NCBI GenBank assembly: GCA_045592785.1
Contig: JAZNVL010000057.1
Span: forward strand, 1 to 64,000
Direction of reading: 5' to 3'
DNA from: RGIG8244 sp045592785
GTDB lineage: Bacteria; Verrucomicrobiota; Lentisphaeria; Victivallales; UBA1829
DNA length: 64,000 nucleotides
The notes below the pieces were generated by a model that was given only the letters and a program-made list of their open reading frames with translations, was not told where the DNA came from and did not search any database. Position 1 is the first letter of the stretch; every line of letters begins with the position of its first letter. Below, one piece after another: positions 35,220 through 42,920 of the stretch. Both the position numbers and the translations under genes were made by a program.

Positions 35220-35304
35220 CCATATCAAAATTGAAAACACCTTCTCCGGTGTTCGGATCAAAAAGTAAATCAAACAACACAACCATACATAAGGAGAAAC
35301 GATT

Positions 35305-36060
35305 ATGCCTTCATTGAAAGACATGCGCGAAAAAGCCAAAGAAGCCGGTTTGATGAAACTGGATAAGCTCATCGCCACCCGTCAGCGGATCCCCAACTGC
35401 GAGATCCCCATTCCCATCAAGGAACTGTGCGAACGCTATGAAAAATTGTATACCGGGTGCATCAATGACGTGATGCGGGAACTGTGTCTCATCAATCAGA
35501 ACCTGCCCAGCGATATCATGCCGCTCCGCGACGAAATGACCGTCTGCGGCGAAGCGTTCACCGTGAAGAGTGCACCCAATGTCATGATCGAAGGCGAAAT
35601 GACATTCCGCGCGCAGATGCTGGATGATTTCAAGCCGGAAGGCGTGGTCGTCTGGGATACCTCCGAAGATACCGAAGCCTCTCTGTGGGGCGGTGTCATG
35701 ACCGCTACCGCCATCACCAAAGGCATCCGCGGTGCCGTGATCGCCGGGGGGATCCGCGATACCAAACAGATCCTGGAACAGAATTTCCCCGTGTTCTACA
35801 AGTACCGGACCAGCAACGGCTCCCTCGGCCGCTGTATGATCACTCATTATCAGGTGCCGATCCGCATCGGTAAAGTCACGGTCCGCCCCGGTGACATCAT
35901 CTTCGGTGACATCGACGGTGTTCTGTGTATTCCCCGTGAGATCGCGTACGATGTTCTGCTCCGTGCGGAAGGCATCGAACGGAACGAAGTGGACATTTTC
36001 TCCTGGGTCCGTCAGGGCGATACCATCAGTGAGATCATTGATAAGGGCGGATATTTCTGA
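35305..36060 (+). CDS. RraA-like / HMG aldolase family protein
   Basis: A 251-residue protein of the RraA-like fold, which includes class II pyruvate aldolases (4-hydroxy-4-methyl-2-oxoglutarate/4-carboxy-4-hydroxy-2-oxoadipate aldolases) and oxaloacetate decarboxylases. GGIRDTKQIL supplies the conserved arginine-aspartate, and VRPGDIIFGDIDGVLCIP the metal-site aspartate region. Between two GH10-like genes, an aldolase for a keto sugar acid is a reasonable inference. It is preceded by an 85-base gap with a small hairpin. Its stop overlaps the next start by one base (TGATG). Confidence 0.85.
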   Translation: MPSLKDMREKAKEAGLMKLDKLIATRQRIPNCEIPIPIKELCERYEKLYTGCINDVMRELCLINQNLPSDIMPLRDEMTVCGEAFTVKSAPNVMIEGEMTFRAQMLDDFKPEGVVVWDTSEDTEASLWGGVMTATAITKGIRGAVIAGGIRDTKQILEQNFPVFYKYRTSNGSLGRCMITHYQVPIRIGKVTVRPGDIIFGDIDGVLCIPREIAYDVLLRAEGIERNEVDIFSWVRQGDTISEIIDKGGYF

Positions 36061-37493
36061 TGACAGCAAAGAAAGCAAACAAAAACAGTGATGTCGTCCC
36101 TGTCCTGGGGCAGAAGGATTCTGCTTTTTCTGCCTCCGCAAAAAAGGCGAAGGACACTGCTCCGGATCATGCTGCCCTGCTCATGCGTGACTTCACTCAT
36201 CCCCGCGGTGGCGTGGAGGAACGCATCGACATGGATATCAAACGGCACCGTATGGGCTGGGGGCGTTTCGTCCTGACCGGGGAAGACGGCAATCCGGTCC
36301 CGGGAGCAAAGATCCGGTTGAAACAGACGGATCATGAATTCATGTTCGGCTGCAATCTGTTCAAACTCGGCGACTTTGAGACGGAAAAAGAAAACGCGGC
36401 GTATGAAAAACACTTCCGGAACGTGTTCAACAATGCCACCATCGCATTCTATTGGGATACCCTGGAACCTGTCCCGGGTGAACTCCGTTATGAAAAAGGA
36501 TGCCGTCATATCAGCCGCCGTCCTCCCACCGATGTGGCTGTGGACTGGTGTCTGGAAAACAACATCCGCCCGAAAGGACACTGGATGTTCTGCGATAACT
36601 TTGTCCCTTCCTGGCTGCCGAAAAGCCCCCGGGAAATGATGGTCTTTCTGGAAAAACGGATCGCTTCTCTTGCGGAACGGTACGGAGAGAAAGTCACCAT
36701 CTGGGATGCCGTGAATGAAGCATTCAGCAACAATCGCTGGTTCACGAAACATATCAGCTGGACCGTTACGCCCCAGGACTATGTGTATGAGATCTTCAAG
36801 CTGGCGGAAAAATATTTTCCGAACTACACCGAATTGTGCTACAATGACGGCAACTGGGTCAGCTATATCCCCTATGCCCGCGACAACTCCCCCGTTTATC
36901 TGCTGGCGAAAAACCTGCAGCTGCGCGGCGCACGATTGGGCGGACTGGGGATCCAGTATCACATGTTCGGACGGCTGGAAGATTTCGCAAACGATCTTCA
37001 GGCACGCAGATACTTTGATCCGTATTACCACTTCAAAGTTATGGATCAGTACGGCATGTTGAATATCCCGATCCACATGACAGAGACATCGTTCCCGACA
37101 TTCGGAGAACTGCCCCGGAAAAAGGCGGAAAAACTGCAGGCGGATATGCTGCATTACTTCTACCGGCTCTGGTTCAGTATCCCCAATATGAAGTCCATTG
37201 TCCTGTGGAATTTTGCAGACAATACTGCATTCGGCGATGAAAACAGGTTCCAGGCGGGGATCATTGATAAAAATCTGAACCCGAAACCGGCGTATATGGA
37301 ACTCGACCGGTTGATCCATGAGGAATGGCACACCGAAACGATGGTCGAAACCGATGCAGACGGCATCGCAGACTGGAATGGTTTCTACGGTAAATATGAC
37401 GTGGAGATCATGGTCGGAAGAATAAAGATCAAACAGAAACTGCAGCTTTCCAGTGATGGCTGCAACGAACTTAGAATGGATATAAAATCATGA
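36060..37493 (+). CDS. GH10-like glycoside hydrolase, paralogue 3
   Basis: A more distant GH10-like paralogue of 477 residues with a polar, lysine-rich N-terminal extension of about 40 residues and no signal peptide. Predicted catalytic residues are E220 in WDAVNEA and E342 in MTETSFP. The -1 subsite segment reads IAFYW instead of ENxxKW, and the HTLVW segment reads HWMFC. The C-terminal NGFYGKYDVEI module is shared with paralogues 1 and 2. Translational coupling with the RraA-like gene is likely. Confidence 0.8.
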   Translation: MTAKKANKNSDVVPVLGQKDSAFSASAKKAKDTAPDHAALLMRDFTHPRGGVEERIDMDIKRHRMGWGRFVLTGEDGNPVPGAKIRLKQTDHEFMFGCNLFKLGDFETEKENAAYEKHFRNVFNNATIAFYWDTLEPVPGELRYEKGCRHISRRPPTDVAVDWCLENNIRPKGHWMFCDNFVPSWLPKSPREMMVFLEKRIASLAERYGEKVTIWDAVNEAFSNNRWFTKHISWTVTPQDYVYEIFKLAEKYFPNYTELCYNDGNWVSYIPYARDNSPVYLLAKNLQLRGARLGGLGIQYHMFGRLEDFANDLQARRYFDPYYHFKVMDQYGMLNIPIHMTETSFPTFGELPRKKAEKLQADMLHYFYRLWFSIPNMKSIVLWNFADNTAFGDENRFQAGIIDKNLNPKPAYMELDRLIHEEWHTETMVETDADGIADWNGFYGKYDVEIMVGRIKIKQKLQLSSDGCNELRMDIKS

Positions 37494-38932
37494 AAAAATC
37501 AAAAGCTATGAAGAAGGGATACTGGGATCGTTGGAATGATGATGTCCAGGCGCAGATCGACGAAAACATTGAAAAGTACCGGAAGGCTGACGGCGTCTTC
37601 AAGATCAAAGGGCTGAAAGCCGGGACCAAAGTCAAGGTGGAACAGATCAAGCACGATTTCATTTTCGGTGCCCATATCTTCAACTTTGATCAGCTGGGGA
37701 CCGACGAACGGAACGAAAAGTATAAAGCACTTTACGGCGATATCTTCAACAGTGCCACCGTGGCGCTCTATTGGAAGACTCTGGAACCGGAAGAAGGTGC
37801 GCCCCGTTTTGAACAGACGTATCGGGACACCGCCGAATTCTGGAATACCGTTGCCGAACCGAAACAAGAACCCCATTGGCGTCGTCCGGCAGTGGATCCG
37901 GTGATCGATTTCTGCGAATCGAAAGGGATCCGCATCCACGGACATCCGCTGGTCTGGGGCAGTTACAAATGGCATTATCCCGCCTGGCTGTATAATAAAC
38001 TGCCCCTGGAATGGCGGAGTCGTTTGCAGCTGGATGTGGCACATGACAGGTCCCCGGCGCGCCCTGTCTTTGAACAGTATACAGCGGAACAACTTCACAA
38101 GATGCTGCCCGGTTTTGCCGAATATCTGGAAGCCACCATGGCAAAACGGATCGCAGAGATCGCATTCCGCTACGGGAAACGGATCCACAGCTGGGATGTC
38201 TGCAACGAAAGCGCAACGGATTACGGTTTGGGGCTGATGGAACCCGATGCTCCCATCTGTCAGAGCCATTACGGTCCCATGCCCGGCGATTATACGTTCC
38301 GCGCGTTCAAACTGGCGGAATCCATGCTGCCGGCTGGTGCGAAACTCAATATCAATGATTACAATCTGGAACAGGCGTATGTGGATCAGATCACCGATCT
38401 GCGGAAACGTAATTGCAAGATCGATATCATGGGCGCACAAATGCACCTGTTCAACCCGCAGACCTGTCTCGATATCGCCGACGGGAAAACCGAAGTCCAG
38501 TCGCCCGAAGCCGTCAGAAAGACCATGGCTCGTCTCTCCACGATGGATCTCCCCATCCATTTGAGCGAAATCACCATCACGGCACCCAATAACGATGCCC
38601 GCGGACAGGAGATTCAGGCTGTGATCGCCCGGAACCTCTACCGTCTCTGGTTCAGCACCGAAAAGATGATGGGTGTCACCTGGTGGAACGTGGTGGATGA
38701 CTGCGGCGCACCCGGCGAACCTGCAGTCTCCGGTCTCTTCTCCCGGAATATGGAGCCGAAGCCCGCCTATCATGCTCTGGAAGAACTCATCAAGGGCGAA
38801 TGGATGACAAAATGTGATGTCAAGGCTGCCGTCGGCGGAACAGTCAAGTTCCGTGGTTTCCGCGGCGCATACCGTCTTTCCTGGACCGCTGAAAACGGCA
38901 AAAAACAGGAACAGACTGTTTATCTGAAATAA
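37490..38932 (+). CDS. GH10-like glycoside hydrolase, paralogue 4
   Basis: A 480-residue member, the most GH10-like of the four. It retains IHGHPLVW, close to the family's GHTLVW. WDVCNES carries E240, LSEITIT carries E360, and WWNVVDD lies near the last strand. The ENxxKW equivalent is VALYW, as in the other three copies. No signal peptide is present. The start overlaps the previous stop as ATGA. It may act on a different linkage from copies 1 and 2. Confidence 0.85.
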   Translation: MKKSKAMKKGYWDRWNDDVQAQIDENIEKYRKADGVFKIKGLKAGTKVKVEQIKHDFIFGAHIFNFDQLGTDERNEKYKALYGDIFNSATVALYWKTLEPEEGAPRFEQTYRDTAEFWNTVAEPKQEPHWRRPAVDPVIDFCESKGIRIHGHPLVWGSYKWHYPAWLYNKLPLEWRSRLQLDVAHDRSPARPVFEQYTAEQLHKMLPGFAEYLEATMAKRIAEIAFRYGKRIHSWDVCNESATDYGLGLMEPDAPICQSHYGPMPGDYTFRAFKLAESMLPAGAKLNINDYNLEQAYVDQITDLRKRNCKIDIMGAQMHLFNPQTCLDIADGKTEVQSPEAVRKTMARLSTMDLPIHLSEITITAPNNDARGQEIQAVIARNLYRLWFSTEKMMGVTWWNVVDDCGAPGEPAVSGLFSRNMEPKPAYHALEELIKGEWMTKCDVKAAVGGTVKFRGFRGAYRLSWTAENGKKQEQTVYLK

Positions 38933-38944
38933 GGAAAACAAATC

Positions 38945-39682
38945 ATGTTTGATCTTACAGGAAAACGGGCATTTGTCACCGGATCCGCACGGGGGATCGG
39001 CAAAACGGCAGCCGATGCCCTCGCCGCCGCCGGTGCAAAAGTCCTGTATCACGGCGCCACCGGCAGCGAACACCTGAAACAGGCTGCAGCTGCGACTTCA
39101 TCCCCATGGGTCGCCGGGGATCTGGGATCGCCGGAAGCCGTGGAGAAACTCTGTCGCGACGTATTGGAAATCCTGGGCGGCGTGGATATTCTGGTCCTGA
39201 ACGGATCGGTACAGTCTTACACCGGACTGGATAACTTCACCATGGAAGAGTTCCAGCGTCAGTATCAGACCAATCTGGCAAGCTCTTTCCTGCTGATCCG
39301 TTCTTTCGCATCCGGTATGACGGAACGCCGTTCCGGACGCATCATCGGGGTCAGCAGTATCAACCAGCTTCGTCCGGCGGACCGGCTGGGGCTTTACGCC
39401 ACCACCAAAGCCGCGCTGGCGAATCTGATCATGACCACGGCGAAGAAGTATGCGGAATACGGCGTGACCGCCAACGTGATCCAGCCCGGCGTGATCGCCA
39501 CCGACCGGAACCGGGAAGTATTGAGCGACCCGGCATTCACGGAAAAACTGTTGGCAGGCATCCCGGCGAAACGGTTGGGGTGTACGGATGATTGTGCAGG
39601 GGCGATCGTCTTTCTTGCCAGCGATGCCGCATCCTATATCACGGGTGCGGAAATACCCATTGCGGGCGGGATGCAGCTCTGA
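38945..39682 (+). CDS. Short-chain dehydrogenase/reductase
   Basis: A classical SDR of 245 residues. The cofactor loop is TGSARGIGK (residues 12-20), the NxxS-type region is GVSSINQ, and the catalytic pair is YATTK. The C-terminal ITGAEIPIAGGMQL is typical. Lack of an acidic residue directly after the second strand leaves NAD versus NADP open. Twelve bases after the last GH10-like gene, it probably oxidises or reduces a sugar or sugar-acid intermediate in the same route. It ends four bases from convergent trmH-type gene. Confidence 0.88.
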   Translation: MFDLTGKRAFVTGSARGIGKTAADALAAAGAKVLYHGATGSEHLKQAAAATSSPWVAGDLGSPEAVEKLCRDVLEILGGVDILVLNGSVQSYTGLDNFTMEEFQRQYQTNLASSFLLIRSFASGMTERRSGRIIGVSSINQLRPADRLGLYATTKAALANLIMTTAKKYAEYGVTANVIQPGVIATDRNREVLSDPAFTEKLLAGIPAKRLGCTDDCAGAIVFLASDAASYITGAEIPIAGGMQL

Positions 39683-39686
39683 TCGA

Positions 39687-40451
39687 TCAAAGGCCCAGGC
39701 GGCGGACGTATTCAAACAAAACGATCGTCGCCGCCTGTGCCACATTCAATGACTCGGCATCGCCGGGCATGGGTATGTGCAGAGAACGGGATCCGGCGAG
39801 GTCCGCCACGCCCGTTGCTTCACAGCCGAAAATCACGGCGGAATGATCAAATACACCTTCCGCACGGAACAGACTTTCGCCGCCGGCGGGCAGGGTACGC
39901 CATACCGTGGGATAACCATGCTGTTTCAAATGTTCCGCGGCTTCTTCCAGCGTTTGCGCCATCCGGAGTTTTACCGCAAATTGGGCACCGGATGCTGATC
40001 GCACCACCTTTTCCGACCAGGGATCCACACTGCCTTTCGTCAGCCAGACTTCTTTCAGTCCGGCGGCGCGGGCTGTACGCAGGATCGTGCCGAAATTCCC
40101 CGGATCCCCCACACGATCCAGAATCAGTACAAAGGGATCCGCTATGGGCGCGGTCAGCGGCAGATATTCCGGACACCGTGACAACACAAGAAGTCCCTGG
40201 CTGTTGACAGTGGCAGTGAGTTCTTCAAAATCTGCGGCAGGCAGTATCACGCGTTCGGCATTGCAGGGGGGCAGATCCAGATCCGCCTTGTCCTCACGCA
40301 ATACGATGAGTTCCACAAGATCACTGCGGCATTGCAGTACCTCAATGGACGAACGGAGCCCGTCACACAAACAGTATTCGGACTTCTTTCTTCCGTGACG
40401 TGTGCGGAGTGCTTTGAACAGCATCTCCTGCCGTTTTGTCAGTGCGGACAT
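39687..40451 (-). CDS. TrmH/SpoU-family RNA 2'-O-methyltransferase
   Basis: A 254-residue SPOUT methyltransferase with an N-terminal L30e-like substrate-binding domain (about 1-95). The three SpoU motifs are DRVGDPGNFGTILRTA, IFGCEATG and IPMPGDAESLNVAQAATIVL. Members methylate ribose in 23S rRNA or tRNA, and the exact target cannot be told. It follows the TPR gene by two bases and converges on the SDR gene. Confidence 0.92.
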   Translation of the reverse strand: MSALTKRQEMLFKALRTRHGRKKSEYCLCDGLRSSIEVLQCRSDLVELIVLREDKADLDLPPCNAERVILPAADFEELTATVNSQGLLVLSRCPEYLPLTAPIADPFVLILDRVGDPGNFGTILRTARAAGLKEVWLTKGSVDPWSEKVVRSASGAQFAVKLRMAQTLEEAAEHLKQHGYPTVWRTLPAGGESLFRAEGVFDHSAVIFGCEATGVADLAGSRSLHIPMPGDAESLNVAQAATIVLFEYVRRLGL

Positions 40452-40453
40452 GC

Positions 40454-41203
40454 TTACTTTTTGTCAGCAGCGGGTGCAGCAACGGGGGCAGCAACGGGTG
40501 CAGAGATCCGTTTTTTGAGATCGAGTGCTTTCTGCGCCCAGAGTGCATAGGGATCAGTGGTATCCATGGTGGCGCGGGCAAGATTGATGTTGCCCAAGAC
40601 CAGGATGGCTTTTTCTTTATCACCTTTTGCCGCAAGAATACGGGCGGCGTTATAGGCGGCTTCTGCACGCTGGGATTCGTTGGCGGAGACGTTTCCAGCC
40701 ACGACTTCCAATTCTTTCACCGCGTCTTCGGTATTGCCCTGGAGTTCCAGAATACCGGCACAGTCGATGGCGGCACGGGTCCGCAGGAAAATATCCGCTT
40801 CCGGAGAATTGACTGCCATCTTCAGGGTGTCGTAAGCTTTTGCGTAATTGTTTTCCCCGAGATAGAGCGCGGCAAGTTTCATCATGGCGGGCACAGTCGC
40901 GGGATTCGTTTTGTATTTCCGGATCACATTTTCCAGTCCGGCGATATCCGTGGCGGAAGCGATTTCCATATTGACGGCTTTGACGTTTGCCGCATTGATG
41001 TGCCATGCGATGGCACCGATACAGATCAGGAGCACGATCCCGCCGAGCACAGCTGTTGCCATTTTCCAGTTGGCGGAAAACCACACTTCAAACATATCCA
41101 TGGCAGTTGTCTGCTGGGAGATCGGGGTGGTATCCTTCTTTTTTGTGACCGGTTTTTTCACTTCATTGAAATCGGTGATCTTCTTCACGCGTTTGTTGCT
41201 CAT
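40454..41203 (-). CDS. Membrane-anchored TPR-like protein
   Basis: A 249-residue protein with a basic cytoplasmic N-terminus, one transmembrane segment (about 49-68) and helical repeats with alanine-rich TPR-like pairs (AGLENVIRKYKTNPA, AAYNAARILAAKGDKEKA). The C-terminus is alanine/proline-rich. The layout resembles YfgM-type (TPR_21) proteins that work near the Sec translocon. This is a structural likeness, not a firm assignment. Its promoter is divergent from that of thiE. Confidence 0.75.
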   Translation of the reverse strand: MSNKRVKKITDFNEVKKPVTKKKDTTPISQQTTAMDMFEVWFSANWKMATAVLGGIVLLICIGAIAWHINAANVKAVNMEIASATDIAGLENVIRKYKTNPATVPAMMKLAALYLGENNYAKAYDTLKMAVNSPEADIFLRTRAAIDCAGILELQGNTEDAVKELEVVAGNVSANESQRAEAAYNAARILAAKGDKEKAILVLGNINLARATMDTTDPYALWAQKALDLKKRISAPVAAPVAAPAADKK

Positions 41204-41250
41204 AATATTCCGAACCTTTCCTTAATTTGTTATTTTATTAAAATCACGGA

Positions 41251-41279
41251 AATATAACATGTTTTTGTGATATTGTCAA
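41251..41279 (-). promoter_or_regulatory. Predicted promoter of the TPR-trmH unit
   Basis: Minus strand TTGACA (41274-41279), 17 bases, TATATT (41251-41256) with an extended TG. It faces the thiE promoter. Confidence 0.65.
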
Positions 41280-41290
41280 ACCGCGGTTTG
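41277..41290. repeat. Perfect 14-bp palindrome between divergent promoters
   Basis: CAAACCGCGGTTTG is its own reverse complement. It overlaps the last part of one -35 box and the first part of the other, so a protein bound here would block both promoters. Confidence 0.6.
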
Positions 41291-41316
41291 CAAAAAAATC
41301 AAAGTAATGCTATATT
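41288..41316 (+). promoter_or_regulatory. Predicted promoter of thiE
   Basis: TTGCAA (41288-41293), 17 bases, TATATT (41311-41316) preceded by TGC. No TPP riboswitch is evident in the short leader that follows. Confidence 0.62.
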
Positions 41317-41363
41317 TACAGCAAATTTTTAACACTTTTGCCCTTTTTTATGGAGTTTTTCTT

Positions 41364-42017
41364 ATGAGTGACCGCAAAATCGAAAATATCAAACGGTTCC
41401 GCAATGCAGGGATCTATCTCGTCATCACCAAAGAATTCTGCGCCGGAAGAGAGTCCCTCGACGTCCTCCGTGCCGCCTGCGACGGCGGGATCCGCCTGGT
41501 CCAGATCCGGGAGAAATCCCTCTCCGGTAAACCCCTTTACGATCTGGCTTGTCAGGCTCGGAAGATTACAGAATCGTACGGCACGCTCATGATCATGAAC
41601 GATCATACCGATATCGCCATGGCGTGCGGCGCAGACGGGGTCCACCTGGGACAGGGCGATCTGCCGCTCAAAGCCATCCGCCCGTTCTGCCCCGATCTGA
41701 TCCTGGGACAGTCCACTCACTTCCCGGAACAATCCCGTCTGGGTGAGCAGGATGGTGCCGATTATGTGAATCTGGGTCCCATTTACCCCACGGGGACCAA
41801 ACAGACACCGGTGGCACCCGTCGGACTGCAATGGATCCCGGAACTCAAACAGACATTGCATATCCCGTTTACCGTAATGGGCGGGATCAAGGAACATCAT
41901 ATCCCGGAACTCAAAGCGGCGGGCGCAAGCATTTTCGCCATGGTGACGGAGATCACCCAGGCGCCGGATGTCACAAAGCGGGTGAAAGAACTGCTGGCGT
42001 TAGCGGACCAGTGCTGA
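41364..42017 (+). CDS. thiE: Thiamine-phosphate synthase
   Basis: ThiE joins hydroxymethylpyrimidine pyrophosphate to thiazole phosphate. IRLVQIREKSLSG, MIMNDHTDIAMACGADGVHLGQGD, GPIYPTGTK and VMGGIKEHH correspond to the phosphate- and pyrophosphate-binding segments. ATG 41364 gives 217 residues, the normal size. An upstream in-frame start would lie before the transcription start. The last 18 bases overlap the convergent hydrolase gene. No other thi gene is nearby. Confidence 0.94.
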   Translation: MSDRKIENIKRFRNAGIYLVITKEFCAGRESLDVLRAACDGGIRLVQIREKSLSGKPLYDLACQARKITESYGTLMIMNDHTDIAMACGADGVHLGQGDLPLKAIRPFCPDLILGQSTHFPEQSRLGEQDGADYVNLGPIYPTGTKQTPVAPVGLQWIPELKQTLHIPFTVMGGIKEHHIPELKAAGASIFAMVTEITQAPDVTKRVKELLALADQC

Positions 42018-42548
42018 TACCGTTTTGAATGCGGGATGACGGGAACTTTGCAGCAGCATGAAGAGGATGGCTTCTGCGGAAAGGATCTTGACCCCGCGGG
42101 ATTCCAGGAAAGCCAGTCCGGTATCGCGGTCAGAGATCTTCCGGGAGGAAACAGCATCGTTCACGATGTAAACGGTCTTGCCAAGTGCCAGGGCATCCAT
42201 AGCGGTTTGAAGTACACACACATGGGATTCCACGCCGCAGAGGATCACGCAATCTTTCTGCAGTGATTTCGCCGCTTCCGCAAATGCTTCCGTCCCGTAA
42301 CAGGAGAAGGACGTCTTTTCGATCACCGGCGTATTTTCCGGCAGAACTTCTTTGATGTTTTCCAGTGTGAACCCCAGCCCTTTCGGGTATTGTTCCGTCA
42401 CGATGACAGGACACGCCATTGCGGCGGCTCCCTGGATGAGCATACGGCAGGCTTTGACCGTATTTTCCGGCTCATTCATGGCGCGGACGAGTTTTTCCTG
42501 CATATCGATGAGGACGATCAGAGAATTTTCGGGGGTGGGCAGTTTCAT
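42000..42548 (-). CDS. Isochorismatase-family cysteine hydrolase
   Basis: A 182-residue member of the isochorismatase/nicotinamidase superfamily. The catalytic triad is readable as D in LIVLIDMQ, K in EQYPKGLG, and C in GVESHVCVLQTA. Homologues hydrolyse amides or ureas such as nicotinamide or biuret, and the substrate here is unknown. The ATG at 42548 is preferred over 42554 because AAGGA sits seven bases upstream of it. Confidence 0.9.
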   Translation of the reverse strand: MKLPTPENSLIVLIDMQEKLVRAMNEPENTVKACRMLIQGAAAMACPVIVTEQYPKGLGFTLENIKEVLPENTPVIEKTSFSCYGTEAFAEAAKSLQKDCVILCGVESHVCVLQTAMDALALGKTVYIVNDAVSSRKISDRDTGLAFLESRGVKILSAEAILFMLLQSSRHPAFKTVSALVR

Positions 42549-42596
42549 AGTCATATCCTTTCCGTGTTCAAAACAATGATATAAATAACAGGGTAT

Positions 42597-42624
42597 ATTA
42601 TACACGGAAAACGGAAAAAATCAA
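42597..42624 (-). promoter_or_regulatory. Predicted promoter of the isochorismatase-like gene
   Basis: Minus strand TTGATT (42619-42624), 16 bases, TATAAT (42597-42602). This is the only canonical TATAAT among the promoters seen here. Confidence 0.6.
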
Positions 42625-42665
42625 GGAAAAGGCAAAAAAAAATCGAAAAAATTAGGAAAAACTAA

Positions 42666-42693
42666 TTGACAAATAAAAAAACAGTGCTATATT
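42666..42693 (+). promoter_or_regulatory. Strong predicted promoter, TTGACA with extended -10
   Basis: Consensus TTGACA (42666-42671), 16 bases, TGC-TATATT (42688-42693). It starts a leader or small RNA that meets a terminator about 120 bases later. Confidence 0.68.
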
Positions 42694-42699
42694 GTACTC

Positions 42700-42824
42700 T
42701 GTAACTGTTGAAGACGTCATCATTCAGCGGTTTATATCAATAAGCTATCAATAAATTAATTGAGTTGCTGTCATCACTCTTTCCCCGTCCGTTACGTTCT
42801 CCAACGGGCGGGGAACCTTTTTTT
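42700..42824 (+). ncRNA. Candidate small RNA or attenuated leader upstream of the ceramidase-like gene
   Basis: A strong promoter and a strong terminator bracket about 125 bases that carry no convincing ORF. Either this is an independent small RNA, or it is a leader where transcription of the downstream gene is controlled by premature termination. No known RNA family was recognised. Start is estimated from the -10 position. Confidence 0.4.
42781..42824 (+). terminator. Strong rho-independent terminator inside the leader
   Basis: A 13-bp stem (42781-42793 with 42803-42815, one G-T pair), a 9-base loop and seven T at 42818-42824. It lies about 100 bases before the next start codon, where a terminator would not be expected. 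Confidence 0.82.
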
Positions 42825-42845
42825 CAGAGAAAAAATAGTTTTTCC

Positions 42846-42901
42846 GGCTTGTATTTTTTTATGGGAGGCTGTAAAGTAAATGTATTCAACATTTACAAGC
42901 C
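42846..42901 (+). promoter_or_regulatory. Second leader structure with competing hairpins
   Basis: GTAAATGT (42876-42883) pairs perfectly with ACATTTAC (42889-42896). GGCTTGTA (42846-42853) could instead pair with TACAAGCC (42894-42901). The two pairings exclude each other in part. The ribosome site AAGGAA follows directly, so folding could affect translation. Confidence 0.35.
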
Positions 42902-42920
42902 GAACATAAGGAATACGAAA

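Noticed and set aside
35236..35253. 6-bp hairpin between GH10-like copy 2 and the RraA-like gene
   Set aside because: Short stem and no T-run, so it is not a credible terminator. It might be a weak RNA processing site.
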